From positions 112,829 to 176,828 of the forward strand of contig NW_024882862.1 of assembly GCF_019059575.1 (NCBI RefSeq): a stretch of 64,000 nucleotides of DNA, in the 5' to 3' direction. Shown one piece after another: positions 34,001-49,000 of this stretch. The translations under genes and the position numbers were made by a program. The notes under the pieces are model-generated. The model did no database searches and had not been told where the DNA came from. It saw nothing but the letters and a program-made list of their open reading frames with translations. The stretch's first letter is position 1, and each line of letters starts with the position of its first letter. The DNA comes from Amphibalanus amphitrite. Lineage: Eukaryota > Arthropoda > Thecostraca > Balanomorpha > Balanidae.

Positions 34001-37000
34001 GAGCGGACCGGCGCCCTCTGCGAGCTCCAGGAGGGCACGCTGCTCGGTGGGTCGGCTGAGAGAGAGAGATGGCCTGAAGGCGTTTCTGAAAGTGTACGTC
34101 ACGCTTGGATGTGTGTACTTAGTACTTACCCATGTAAGGAAATATCATTTATGAGAAGAAGCAGCTCGTGTCCGTCTGCAGGTGCTGTGAAGTTCGACTA
34201 CGTGTGTCCAGAGCCTGATTTGACTCTGTGTGTTTGTATCCAGGGGCTGTGAAGTTCGGCTCCGTGTGTTTGTATCCAGGGGCTGTGAAAGTCGGCTCCG
34301 TGTGTCCCACCAAACCGATACCAACTTGGTATTTGGTATTTCAATCGTCATGTACTTGGTATTTTGTTGGTATTGTGAACCCTCACTTATGTATAAAAGG
34401 CTGAGCAATTGGTTAAAAGTCGGTATTTCCCTTATGTTATGAAGTTGGTTTGGTATCAGTATTTCTTCATGGCTTATGTTGGTATTTGGTTTGGTATCGG
34501 TATTAAGATTTTCTGCATTTGACATCACTAGTCCAGAGCCTGATTCGACTCTGTGTGTGTTTGTATCCAGGGGCTGTGAAGTTCGGCTCCGTGTGTCCAG
34601 AGCCTGATTCGACTCTCTGTGTGTTTGTATCCAGGGGCTGTGAAGTTCGGCTCCGTGCTGCCGTGGGAGCGTGACGCCGACATCGCCTTCAGCAGCGGCG
34701 ACATGGCGCTGCTGGCGCTGCAGGCCGGCCAGTGGGGGCTGAGAGGACTCCGCTGGGTGCCAGGTGAGCACTGGCCGCAGCCCTCGCCAGGACAGCCAGT
34801 GGGGGCGGCCAGGTTGCAAGGGCTCCGCTGGGTCCTAAATGGGTAGTGACGATTTGACATCATTTGCTGCCAAACCTATCATATGATAGCCTTTGGAAAA
34901 ATTGTCGGTCACAATGTGTAAAACTGATGCCCGGGAGGGTACTGTAAGTTTGGTGACGATCGGCGTAGCGGTTCTGGAGATATACCCATTGAAAAATATG
35001 GGGGGGAATAGCATCCCCCACCAGGGCGCTGGTTAAAGTGAACTTTTAAATTCCACTCAAAATTAAGGGAACTTTATTAACCCGCGTTGGGGGGGGGGGG
35101 GGACAAAGGGCCCCTCCTGTGGTTTTTCGCAGATAAATCGGAAACGGCTACGAATTTCGACTTGAAACTTTAAGTGCCTCTCTGGCCATCAATTTTACAC
35201 AACTCCTGAAAAAATAGGTCCCAGGTCATATCAGGTCACGAGCTATAGAGGTCAAACTGAGGTCATATTCGGCGATTTTTCGTCGAAAAAGTTGCTCACG
35301 GAGAAAAAATCGCAGAAAATCAGGGTTTCAACTAAGTGACTTAAAAATTGGACCGTAGGTATGAAAAAGCATGGCAAACAAAATGGCCATCTAAATTTCC
35401 AAAATATAAAATTCTCTAGATCTAGGGATTTTCTAACTCAACATTTTGATTAATTGAGATTTTTTAAAATTTGTGGAAATTTTCAATAAACCGGAATATA
35501 TGTTAGAGAACCTCTAACTGGCCTTACACATGCCAAAATTTAACAAAATATCTCTAAAACTGCCTGAGATATAGCCATTTGAATGACTGAAAAAGTAGCG
35601 ACTGTTCTTATGACGTCACAATATTTTCGATATTTGTGCTTGAAATCAGTCAGGAGTAATATTAATGATTCTTATCAACCTCTTGCTCACTGAATATGAT
35701 CCTTAACGTGACTAAAGTCACCTTTACGCAAAAAAAAATGTTTTTCGTTGTAAACCGGTACAATTTGACCTTATTTGACCTTCCAATGACGTCATAAGTC
35801 CAAGAAAAATGGTCAAGGAGGTTTCTGTGGATGCATATGTATGACATGTCTTCAAAAAGACTTGAATAATCACAATTTAACATGCCTTTCCTTACGATTC
35901 ACAAAAGTGTTTTCTGATTGGTCGAGACTGACCCCTGTTGTGAGGTCACAGGTCATCATCCACTCAGGTGACTATCCACATGCCAGGTATATCATGTACC
36001 TACATCACATCAGACTCATTTTGAAAACTTAGATTTCATTTTTATGACCGACTTCTTGTCATTGCCAATTGGACTGATTTGACCTTGGTTGACCCTGTGA
36101 TCAAGGTCATCGATATCCTATCTTGTGCATCTTGATGAGTTCTTTCGATTGCCGTCTGAATTTTTCCGATCCGGTGATTGGTTCCGGAGGTACGACGGGG
36201 GGCCCTTTGCCCCCCCCCCCCCAACAGGACGTGGAACCTGCCAGATCTCAACGGGGCACGGGTTAACTAATAATGCTTTTAAGTTAATAGCCTCATCAGA
36301 ATGCATCACGTCGCTTAGCATTCAATTCGGCTGATCACAAGGAACACATTGACAGGCCATTTTTTAATATGTAGCTTCACTGTCTACCAAGTAAATAGTA
36401 AACACACATGTAGTTTGAGCCAATTTGACCTCAGTTGACCTGACCCTAGCGTTTTTGCAGCATACAAGTACAAACTTGGTCACGTACCTATTGATATCCA
36501 CTTAGGTAGTACTAAAACACCAAAACAAGGGGAATGGAGCAAATATGCTTCTATTCGGAGCCATTCATCAATTTTTCCTTATAACTGGTCATGAGTTCTA
36601 CTTGGCCTCAGAATCAGGTCACCCGACTGAAAACATGTAATGGCAATTGGCAAGCTTAGCCCATTCTGCAAGTTTGGATCAAATCGATGCAAAACTCTAG
36701 GCTTCAAAGAAGAAATAGCGTCATTTTAGTTTTATTTTGACACTGTAACGTATTTGGTGACCTGGTGACCTTGCCTGAGGTCAATGGCACTCCACATTTT
36801 CAGGACGCGTCTCAACTAATTATTTTAAACCGTGTCTGAAATTTGGTGCCGCTTCGTGCCACGGCACGCTGACGCTATTAAGGAAAAACTTTGTGATTCC
36901 GTCGCCGCTCAATTGCTTTAATTTTTTTACCCTGCCTCGTGTGGGTTTTGTGACCTGCCACCTGGTACCCTGACCTGAAAGGACTGAGGCTTGAAATTTT

Positions 37001-40000
37001 TAGGATGCGTATGTGCCTAAAGGATGCTCCTGTGGGGATGCTGAATTTGGCGGCGTTACTCGCCGCCATGTTTACGCTATCTGCAAAAAACTTACTGGGG
37101 GCTTAAATCAAACCCCCTCGCCGCACACTGGTCGGAAACGCCCTCACGGGAGGCCACGGGCGATTCCGGAGTTTCGGATTATTTTTTATATAGATCGATT
37201 TGAAATTGATCAAATTATTATAATTAGGCCAAAAAAACTAATCCGGGTGACCAAAAATAACTGTAATCAGCCCCCGAAGATGGGGTATCCCAGAACTCGG
37301 AAACTGACGCGGAGCAAGAGGTTTCTAGAGCCGGATATTCAGAGTCTTATTGCTGATAGACACCAAATTGAAATCCCACATATTATGCATCAAAATGTTT
37401 GTTATGAAGTTGCCGACTGGTCAGTGCAAATTTTTTGGTATACTTTTTCCCCAACTAAGATCTACTGTAGCTTTTTTATGAGGGCTCTCCTAGAGTGATT
37501 CTGGAATATAACTGCAAAGTTTAGGTAAGGAAACAACAGTTAGTCCCATCTAGTCCCACTCTGATTTTTTGTGAGATGAAGCAGGATTTAAATTTACACC
37601 AGGGCAACATAAAAGCTAACTGCGCATATTTGCACAAAATTTACAGGAGCCGCTATTCCTACCCAACTACCGCCCGCCCCGCCCCAGTTTCGGCTCGGCC
37701 GCCGCGCCCGGCTTACGCTGACCTGTGTGGCCTGCACGCATCCATGCGTAGTTGACTGGTCATTAAAAACAGACGCGCTTGAGTTTATGAATTTTGTGGA
37801 AAGCGCATACAATATGGTTTTATTATTGCATTTATGTATGTCTTGACATCAAAAGCCTTCCACATATTGCGTGGCGATTACGGCTTGCATTTAGAGAGCC
37901 TTGCTATTAGTAACCATCACTCGGCTGAAGAAAGTGGAAATTGAGACCTTCGTGAATATAAGACGCTGCGAATATAGGACACCTGTCACTGGCGTCAGGT
38001 TACCTTGGGCCGTCTTTTTACATTAGATCACAATTCCGGTATTTAGCCCTGGCCGGACCGATTGGTTTTCTATATTGACCGGGGAGGGTTGATACAACTC
38101 CCTCGCCGTTTCGCCTCTAATTGAGCTAGAGCCTCGCAGAAAAAAACGAGCTTGTGTGCCGTTATAAGACGCAGCAAGTACTACCCGATTTAAGGTCTTA
38201 GGTCAGCCAGTGACCTCTTAGGTCAGGTAAGTGCCACAGGGCACGGGCTCGGTTTTTGGTTAATACTTTGCCAAAAATGGTCGCACTGCCGCGATTCTGG
38301 CATCATCGTGCTTGTCTGGCTCAGGAGCGTCGAATGCTATACTTGGTGTTCGGGTGAAGTCAACTTAAGGCGTTAACCTCGGGTCAAGGTCAGGTCGGAG
38401 CCCCTCAGGTCACGAAAATGGTTGAAGGAGGACATATCGCATATCACTCGATTCGGCAGGTCTTCCCGAGTCCAATGGTGGCTTTCCCGACTCTCTAGCT
38501 CCATCTGATCAGGAGTTATTGACGAAAAACTTATATGGCCTTAGTGACGTCATAAATGACGTCACGCAAAGTCAACAATGCTAAAGTGAAGCACCGGACC
38601 TTGCAAGGAGTGCATGAAACCATTCCCGGTGCCCGAATAGCAGCTTCCAATTTCCCTTGTTCACTTAAAGTGGTGCTAGATCCTGTATTATACTCAATTA
38701 TGACGTCATAACTTAACAGATTCACGTCATATATTTAGTGCTTGACATCCAAATGATAGCTTACATATGACAGAGAAGGTATGCAAAGTTTTATGAAGTT
38801 TGCTTCACTAGTTGTGGAATAACAAGCAAAAAACTTTTGCGGAAAGGCCGCTGGCCTCTCGCTGGAGCGTTTCCGACCAGTGTGCGCCGGGGGGGGGGGG
38901 GGTCGTTAAAAGACCGTAAAACACGGGTGCTACGTGTTGCCGTTTTTGGTATTCTCGAGACACCGTGGGGCACAGAGCATAAAGCGTCCCTCGCCAAGCC
39001 CCGGTTTTTAAATCTAAAGATCTGTATCGCTTCACATAAAAACAACATTCCTATATATTTTATTTGGGGGTATTCATAGTCCCCCCTCCCGTTTTTCTGC
39101 AAGAACTTTTAAACCGCTTGACGTATCGACGCCAACTTTCAGTACCTTCGGCTGCATCAATTTGACACCTTGTGTCGAAATATGAACTTCGTAGCTACCA
39201 TTAGTCGGTCGGAAATGACGTCAGAGTGACGTCATGCTCGACCCATTTCGACGCAAAATATTGAACCGCGGCAATCGCTCCCAAGAGATCAGTTTTTAAG
39301 CAAGATCCAAATTCTTTGCATGAGAGGATTTAGAATAGACGCTATCAAACTGCTGTCCCAAATTAAGGGGGTCGCTAATTAGGCACCTTACCCCATGCCG
39401 ATTCTGCATCCGACTGAGGTACATACCTCTGGGCTCTGACACTGTGTGCGCCTGCAGAGAGCGAGCCGTACTGCTGTCACGACAACCGCACGGCCGGCGG
39501 CGTGGCGAAGGTGTACCAGGACGACTGGATGCTGGAGCTGTGGGGCCAGCACTGGCTGGACACGGAGAAGCTGCGCCGCCACGGCCTGCCGCCCACCAGG
39601 TCCGCTCGAATGGGTGCAGCGAGCTCTTCCAGGGAACCGTTGGTGGGGCAAAAAGTCGTCAAACCCACACAGTTAAAAAAAATGCTACGCTGAACTAACC
39701 CTACAACATTGATTAGGGTAGTGTGGGGTAATTTGAACATATTTTTACGTCTTCTCCGTTGTACCAAATTCCAGCTCAACCCTGGATGAAGAAAAACTGT
39801 TTCAGTAGCGCATGTGTCACTTGCTTTCACCATGCAAGCCTCATTTTTGGACGAGCCGAGCATACCTTGAATAGCATAGCATCACTTCTCCACCAAGTCA
39901 CGGTGTGTTCAAATTGCCCCACCGTGGGGTAATTTGAACATACTGCCTTTACCTGCCATAAAAACGATAGTCTCGCCAGCACCGATGTTGTTTGACCCAT

Positions 40001-43000
40001 AAACGAATAGGCAGAGCAATTCTAAACATACCATCATTTGAAAAATCAACACAACAACAAAAATAAGAGTTGCAGAGTATCAATATCTGCACGCTGCATA
40101 CCGGTCAGTTGACAGAATTCGCCTCTCTTCAATTAACAGAAAGCCTATCATCTCCGTTCGATAAAAACTCTACCAAACCTTACTACATCGGTTATAGTGG
40201 TGCCAATCGGAGCCTGGACATTCGGAGTTTCGATTCTTTATAATGTCCAATTCGGAATTGATTGCACAAAGGTATAGTTTTCTGGACAACGTTGGACGAT
40301 GGCCTGCCACATTTAAGCATTTTTATCAAGTAATCGTGCGTAGCATTGATTGGCGAATGGAAAGCTTGTTAAGCTCTCAATATAATGAACACTTTTCGGC
40401 TGGTAAAATTACGTGATAAGCAATATAAATGACGGTTTTGAGTGTTGATAGCTGCATAATTTTCGGACATATTTGGACAAATAGTTGACTTAAACATTTT
40501 TTAACGGAAAATCAACGAAAATGCCGGACATTAGACGGATATTAGACGTAAATTTTCTAAAACTGATATCACTTATCTGCTACTGCTTTGGGTTGAAAAT
40601 ATTGGCAAAAGAAAACTGGGAGCGTTGTTTTTTTCGGAGCTATCCCTGTCTTCATTGAAATTATCACACTATGTTCAAATTACCCCACGCTAAAAGTGAT
40701 TTTGCCATTTTTAAAAACAGGGTTCAAAAGCAAATTTCTTGGATTAAAGACACTGATTAGGTCATTGTACAACAAAAGCCGTTGCGTATTAGGCGCTAGC
40801 AATGCAAGATTTTGCGCTGCAATGAAGTTGCAATGACGTGTTGTTAGGCGTTTATCCTTGCGAAATTGATTTTTTACACTGTGCGTCAACATCTTCATTC
40901 CCTGAAACTTTAAACCCCGTTCATATGATAGCCCTTTTAGTGACGATACTTTCTCTCATTGGTCTTATTGTCATCCCACTAATGGATTTTCAGTAATTTT
41001 GTGTTATTCACACTATGTTCAAATTGCCCCAGCCCCCACATGTTCAAATTACCCCACCCTACCCTATACAGCGATTGTAGTAGCGCACACAACATTGATT
41101 CATCATTAATGTAACCGCGAGTGTCGCGGACCGTATATTTTGGTTGCCTCGTCTTCTGTCGGCGAAAGGCATTAGCGGCGCGGTGGAGGCATAGAGTTCG
41201 GCCGCGTGGCGGCGTCACGAATATTCCGCAATCCGCATTGTTTCGGGGAACATTCCGGTCTAGCCCGGCAGGCGGTGGGCCTACCAGCCACCTTCCACGC
41301 GGTGGGGGGGGGGGGGGCACTTTTTTGCCCCCCCCCGTATCTCCGAAACTACTGGACGGATCCGAAAAATTCAAACGGCGTTCGATAGCCCTGTCAAATT
41401 TGTCGAGGGAAACCAAATTTCATTGACCTCGGGGTCACCGATGACGTCACAGGTCAGGTCAAAGATAAAATGTTTCACCGTTCACAGGGCTTCTAGGGAA
41501 AGCGCTATAACACCGAGTAAAACGCATTTTGTCGAAAATCAGCGATAAGGCGTCAGTTGTCTAGTACATATGTTGCTATTAGAGGTCACTGGTCATACCA
41601 GGTCAGGTCACAGGTCAGGTCACCAAAGGTCACCAAGGGTCACCACATGAGCCCAACTTTACTAAGGTTATGTGATGCATGTTTTATGGCCAGTTTTTCA
41701 TTTCCAACTCAATGGTGTTGTTTATAAGAGCATCAGGTACGGTTTAGGTCACTTTCTGGTGGAGGTCAGGTCAAGGTCAGGTCAAAAAAGGTCAAATTTC
41801 AAAGTTGATATTTTTGCACAAAATGGGTATCGATTCGATGCAGCTCGTCACGGGGAGTCTAATGGTGGTCTTTGTTTTGCGCTACGAGGTCTAGAATTGC
41901 TAAAAATTGAGTTTGAAAATTTGACGTCATCAATTTTGAACAGTTTTTTCGCTATAACTTGGCCAAAAAACGAGGTATCGATCTCAAATTTGGTATGTAG
42001 ATAGAAGGCGGTAGGGACTATCACATATATTCCGGTTTTTTGAAATTCAAAAAACTTTTTGGATTTTTTGGCTATTATATTCAAAAAATCTATTTTTTGA
42101 TTTTTGGGGGTCAAAATCCAAAAAATTGAAAAACCGCAATAGCAGTTTTGTAGCCCTTTTGATTCCACACCTTTTATGTCTAAAACATTTTTCTGTATCT
42201 CTAAAGCTGTAGGCCTGACAGCTCTTCTCGCGAAACCTTTTTTTGGGTCGAAAATGGCAAAAATGACGTCACTCTTACGTCATTAGCGGCCAACCTATCA
42301 TAGCCTTTGGAAAAAATTTTGGTCACCATGTGCGCTAGCTGCTCCCGGGAGGGTACTGAAAGTTTGGTGACGATCGGCGCAGTGGTTCTCGAGATATATC
42401 GAAAAAAGTAAAGGGGGGGGGGCAAAAAATTGCCCCCCCCCCCCACCGCCTGGAAGGCTAGGGGTAAGTTCCTTGCCTCTAGATTCGGCCATCCGGGTTC
42501 GATTCCCGGGCAATGCACGTGGTATTGCCGCTACCTGACCGCTCGGAACAGCGTGAGAGTTGCGGACTCCGGTTAGCGCCTTGGTCCACTGGATGTGGTG
42601 CTAAACGTGCTAAACCCAAACCAACTAGTGATGTCAATTAAAGGGACAGTATCATCGAAAAAAAAATCCATGTATGGAGCTGATTTTTTTACTAGCATTT
42701 CTTATTTTTCTGAATCAGAAAAACATAGTTTGAGGACCGAACTCGGTGAAAAATATTGCAACCTCATTTCATTTTCATGATTCATTTTCATGAGCGAACC
42801 ACCACTATACAAGCATGGCCGCCAGTTTGGAAGCATGCAAAATTACTACAGAACTGGCGCAGATAATACATTATTGACGCTACGCATACGCGGTCGTTCT
42901 TCTGATTGAGTTGTCCTTAGGGAGAGGTAGCCTTAGGTATTGCCTATAAAAATATCACGTGACAATTGGAGGGAGTGACAATTGGACGTGACAATTGACA

Positions 43001-46000
43001 ATGGGAGAAAATATCACGTGACAATTACGTGATAAACGTCATACATTGGAGGGAGATTGTGATTCAAGCTGGAGGAATTCCTTTGATGAGCCGCTAGAAT
43101 CCGAAGGAAACAGCGGAAATTGCCTACGACTATTTAATGAATTTAACGGTGATGAATAAGTGCGAAAAAACGTTTTGGCTTTATAAAATTTGATGAAATG
43201 ACCAGGGTAAAAGTTTTATTACTGGCGGTCAATTCAAAACGGCGCAAACATTTAAGTGAAGCACGATTCAAAGCGTAGTACACCTTTCGTACTTTGAGCG
43301 GCGATAGCGGGATAACGGTGTGGAGCTTCGAGGATCGGTCTTCAGTTCCCGGACCAGAAAGGTGGGGCCTACACTGTAAACCAAATCTACAAGTTGGCTC
43401 CTTGTTACAAGTTTGGTTCCAATTCGCATAGGCGTCACCTTGTCGATACCTTGTCGATTCACCAACCCCAGGCTTGTTGGCCAACAAACTAACAGTTTGT
43501 CTACAAAATTGGTTCCAATTCGCATAGGCGTCACCTTGTTGAGTACTAGTTTGGGCCTTGTGGACCTACCAACTTCTGGATAGGCATAGTCGTTTCCTTG
43601 TCGGTTCACTAACCCCTGGTTTGTTGATGAACTAGCCTTTGAAGTGTACTAACGCTCTGTTCGAACTTGTTCTTCCTTACAATCGCTTTGTTTGCGTTGA
43701 TAACCTTAAGAACTTACGATTCGCGTTCGTTTTCAATTGCCACGATACTGATTCAGGAAATATTTTCTATATGGACAGGTTATTTTTGGCTGGAATTGGT
43801 GCACAAAACCATGACTGGCATCAGTTATTGCTCAAAGGCTTGCGCTGACAAGAAACGAAATACTGATGGGTTATATAATCAATGAATGCATACACCACAT
43901 CCATTCGGAAGTTTCTGGAATCATTAGTATTTATTACGGTCACGTAATTAATACTATTGACTGGAGACAATTCCGAGTGCATATTTTCGAATGGATGTGG
44001 TAAATGCATGAGGTAGGTATACCCAGTAGGTATACCTATCGTGCACCGTCAGCATATGAGTCTTTGAAGCAAGAACTGCTGCGTATGTGGAAGAACATGG
44101 GTTTGTGCACCGCATCAAGCCAGAAGTATAACATGCCCGTATGACGAATATTTCCTGAACATTAAGCATAACAATCATGCAGTTGCACGATCACGCAGAT
44201 AATTCGAATAAATCATGATCGCCAACCAGATTAGCTTTACAGCCCATATATCTCCATCAGTTAAGTTAAAAATACAAAGAGTTGAATTAAAGGCAAATAA
44301 ATGTATTTAAATATAAAAAAACACCGACCGCAAAACATCTGCTCACATGTGCATGCACAGGTCTGGCCCACATACACTGCGCGCGCAGGGGAAGGGAGGC
44401 GTCTCGACCGCGGGTATAGGCACGATTAGTGCGTCCCGCAGGCCTGAGGGGGCCTCACTCACAGCACGAACACCACAGTTCACATATTTCACTTTTTACT
44501 GCACAAATGCTGGAACAGCCCTCGTCGCTGCTCCAGGCTGCACGGCGGCCGCGCGACAACTGCTGGTTTGAAACCGCCGCGCCGCGGCGCGGCGGTTGGA
44601 CCCGCTAACGGCTGGCGGCGACCGCTGATTGGTCCGCCAAGTCTGACGTCAGGCGCAGCTGACCATGTGTATGCTGACCAGCTGACCAGTACAAGTTAGG
44701 CGCCGGTTAAATAACCATGCGGCAACAAGTTTCCAAAACTGGTTAAGAAACAAACGTTGAAACAAATGTAGGGTTGGTCTGGATACTGAGAAGTTGGTGT
44801 GCATAGTAACTATTGACTCGTAGTTGTCACCTGACAAGCAATGCACCAGACAACGGCTTGTTTAAAAAGTATCAGTTGGTAAATATACCAAGAGATGATT
44901 GGTTATATTACACAAGACTTGTCAATTTGGTTTACAGTGGCAATGTCAAATTTCATCAAAATGGTGATACTGTCCCTTTAAGGAAAATCGTGATACCGAT
45001 ACCAAACCAAATACCAACAATAGGTATTTGGTTCCATGGATCCTATCCATGTAAAAATACCGAAACCGAACCGACTTGGGAATATGAGGAAAATACCAAC
45101 TTGTTACCAAATTCTCAGCCTCTTTTACATTAGTGAGGATTCATAATACCAACAAAATACCAAATGCACTCGCCTTGAAATACCAAATACCAAGTCGGTA
45201 TCGGTTTGGTATCGGTGTATACCAAACAGTTGGTATTCGATTGACATCTCTAAAACCAACCAGCCATCCGCATTGTTTCAATCAATGAATTGAAAGGCAG
45301 AAATTTCTGCCTTTCAATTCATTGGCGCAAACGATGTAAGTTTGTAGAAAATTATTGATTTTTGATATGTACTGTGCAATGTGTTAATGACCTACTTCAT
45401 TCTAAACGGTTTACGACTGTGCGATACGATTTTCTGTTCGTTTTAGAATTTACGGCATAATACAGCTCGTATGTCACTGAATCACATTATTAGATGGTTG
45501 TAACAATTAAAATTGGTTGAATCATCCAGGTTGATTGTCAACATTGAGGATCAATCGACCAGGGCTGCGGAGTCGATGAATTTTCGGCGACTCCGACTCC
45601 GACTCCGACTCCGGCTTTCAAAAACCAGCTCCGACTCCGACTCCGACTCCGGGCAGAATTGTCGACTTCGACCGACTCCAACTCCCGACTCCGACTCCGC
45701 AGACTTAGCAGGGCTGCGGAGTCGACAGATTTTCGGTGACTCCGACTCCGACTCCGGCTCGGGTTTCTAAAATCGACTCCGACTCCGACTCCGACTCCGG
45801 TCACAACTGTCGACTCCGACCGACTCCGACTCCGACTCCGCAGCCCTGCAATCGACCATAACCGACTTTCGACATAGATCCAGCCAGACTTGTGACAGCT
45901 CAAGAAAAAAGTGAGCTCGCTCAGCTCAACTCCGTCTTATCCGCTCCCGCCCAGCTCCCGCTCAGTTAAACGCGGCTCAGCTCAGCTCACGTTCCGCTCA

Positions 46001-49000
46001 AACCGGCTGCGCTCCGCTCACGCTCAGCTCAGCTCAGCTCAGTTTCCGCTCAGCTCAGCTCAGCTCAGTTTCCGCTCAGCTCAGCTCAGCTCAGTTTCCG
46101 CTCAGCTCAGTTCAGTTTCCGCTCAGCTCAGTTCAGCTCAGGCCAAGACCCAATTGCCGAATTGCAATTGGTCTTCCAATTTCCATGCAATATGGGTGAA
46201 AGAAATTAAGCTTGATTAGTGATTACTATTGATTTCTTTAGAGTTTTGATATTTTTAAGTGCGATCACGAAGGCAGTGTAATTGCTCACTCCATAGCTAG
46301 CTCATAGCTGAAGCATCAAAGCCTGAGTTCATTTCCAAGCATGAACTGAAAAGAATTAGAACTGGATCAGCTCAGCTTAGCTAAATCAGCTCAGCTCAAT
46401 CAGCTCAGCTCAGCTCGCTCAGCTCAGCTCAGCTCAGCTCAGCTCAATCAGCTCAGCTCAGCTCAGCTCAATCAGCTCAGCTCAATCAGCTCAGCTCAGC
46501 TCAATCAGCTCAGCTCAGCTCAGCTCAGCTCAGCTCACGCTCATTCAGCTCAGCTCAGCTCAAGCTCATTCAGCTCAGCTCAGACAGCAGCTCAGCTCAA
46601 TGCATTACTGAGCCGGCTCAGCTCACAGCTCAACAATTTGGCAAAATGTTGAGCCGGCTCATGAGCTGAGCTGATTTTTGAGCCGGCTCAACTGAGCTGA
46701 TCACAAGTCTGGATCCAGCATTGATTTCACGTTGATTTTACGTTGTGCCTAATTGCTTTTTCCATCGAAATCAGGTCGATTGTAGCTAACAGAATTACGT
46801 TGATACGACATTTGCGTCAATGATGATTCAACGTTGAATCAGAATTCATGTGCTACTAGGGAATTCTTTTCATTACAAAGATGATAGTTTGCATTTCACA
46901 GATATTTGAAAGCTCCTCCAAACGACAAAAAATTGCAAAGCAACAAAGCCCTACAGGCTACAACCCAGCCAGCAAACTTGGTCTGGGCCGCCGGCCGTAG
47001 CTGGTTTTACTCTGGGTAGCTGAGCTCCGGCATTTGTTCCGGCCAAAGTACGGGCAATGTCTGGGGCTGGAGCTGACACACGATCCCAAAGTCGCCCGCA
47101 CCACAGCCGGACTTATGCCGTATCAGACTTATGCCGTACCTCAACCGTACCTACTTCAGCCACAGTAAGTCAGAGCAGCTACGGGGCAGCCGGACCTGGC
47201 CGTAGGGAGCCGGACTTGAGCCGTAGCAAGGAGCCGGAATCGAGCCAGACTTGGTTGTCCGAAACCATACCAACTCGGGAGCGCTGCGGCAAAGGCTGGC
47301 TAGCCGGAATAGAGCCATATCGACCGAAATCCCGGCTCTGACGGCGTTCCGTTTACATCGGCCCAAGTCTGGCATGTCGGAGTTGCCGGGGCAAAACGGA
47401 CTTGAGCCAAACCAAATTGCTAGCTGGGACACCAGTTAGAGTTGGCTGACAGCCGCCACACCAAATGTATAGGAAGCTCCGTCCCTGGGTCTGCTCAACA
47501 ACGCGAACGGACGCCGCCACTGGCTGCATGGCCAACCGGGCCAGGGCCGTACTGCCATTCGCTCGCAGTATAAGTCCTACTACATAATCGTCAATCACTT
47601 GATTGCATACTTGTAAATTATTAGGTACATGCTTGTAAAAGTTTCAGTGAGTCGGATCAGATGAGTGACCCCGTCTTCTGTATCCACTACAAATTCTTCA
47701 ATTGTTAAAGTTCGAAGCTCGATTTCGAATTTCAGAAATGTATCGTACCTAGCTTTATAGAGATGGCCCGGCGTTGGTGGCGCCGTGCCGCGGCCATCCG
47801 GCCGGCAGGTGCAGCTGCGGCGCGCCTGCCGAGCGCCGACCAGCCGAGTGACCGCTGCCGGCCCCCACCCGACCGCCACCAGGGTGCAGCTGGACGGCCG
47901 CTGGTACCCGGCGCCCCGCAACCCGGGCCGCTACGTGCGCAACCGCTACGGACGCGAGGTGTACCGGCACGCCGAGCACTGGATGGACACGGGCCGCGCC
48001 AGCAGCTGGGAGCCGTACGACACGGCACGGTGAGAGCGGCCGCTGGGAGCCGTATACCGCACTGACCGGCCGCTGCAGGGTAGGACCGGCCGCTGGGAGC
48101 CGTATACCTCACTGCAGGGTAGGACCGGCCGCTGGGAGCCGTATACCACACTGATCGGCCGCTGGGAGCCGTATACCGCACTGCAGGGTAGGACCGGCCG
48201 CTGGGAGCCGTATACCACACTGACCGGCCGATGGGAGCCGTATACCACACTGACCGGCCGCTGGGAGCCGTATACCACACTGACCGGCCGCTGGGAGCCG
48301 TATACCACACTGCAGGGTAGGACCGGCCGCTGGGAGCCGTATACCACACTGCAGGGTAGGACCGGCCGATGGGAGCCGTATACCACACTGCAGGGTAGGA
48401 CCGGCCGCTGGGAGCCGTATACCACACTGCAGGGTAGGACCGGCCGATGGGAGCCGTATGCCACACTGCAGGGTAGGACCGGCCGCTGGGAGCCGTATAC
48501 CACACTGCAGGGTAGGACCGGCCGCTGGGAGCCGTATACCACACTGACCGGCCGCTGGGAGCCGTATACCACACTGCAGGGTAAGACCGGCCGATGGGAG
48601 CCGTATACGACACTGTCACTGACCGGCCGCTGGGAGCCGTATACCGCACTGCAGGGTAGGACCGGCCGCTGGGAGCCGTATACCACACTGCAGGGTAGGA
48701 CCGGCCGCTGGGAGCCGTATACCACACTGACCGGCCGATGGGAGCCGTATACCACACTGACCGGCCGCTGGGAGCCGTATACCACACTGCAGGGTAAGAC
48801 CGGCCGATGGGAGCCGTATACGACACTGTCACTGACCGGCCGCTGGGAGCCGTATACCACACTGACCGGCCGCTGGGAGCCGTATACCACACTGACCGGC
48901 CGATGGGAGCCGTATACCACACTGCAGGGTAGGACCGGCCGATGGGAGCCGTATGCCACACTGCAGGGTAGGACCGGCCGCTGGGAGCCGTATACCACAC

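Larger units (their letters stand above)
42626..45252. mobile_element. hAT-like transposon with perfect 8-bp target duplication (2,627 bp)
   Basis: The ends TAGTGATGTCAAT and ATTGACATCTCTA are inverted (one mismatch). AAACCAAC occurs immediately outside both (42618-42625 and 45253-45260), an 8-bp target-site duplication as hAT elements make. No intact transposase is seen. It contains small tandem repeats (42950-43045, 43410-43540), a GC island (44390-44640) and TTGGTAT-rich sequence at the right. Confidence 0.8.

Noticed and set aside
32813-34102. 429-codon minus-strand frame opposite the large LicD exon
   Set aside because: Antisense shadow of a very GC-rich exon; low-complexity Arg/Gln/Pro content, no domain, no splice partners.
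42461-42540. A tRNA gene at the GGTTCGATTCC B box
   Set aside because: No A box at the right distance and no acceptor stem pairing; better explained as a SINE remnant.
45513-45903. Ser/Asp- and Ser/Arg-rich frames
   Set aside because: Translations of (ACTCCG)n inside a hAT-like MITE.
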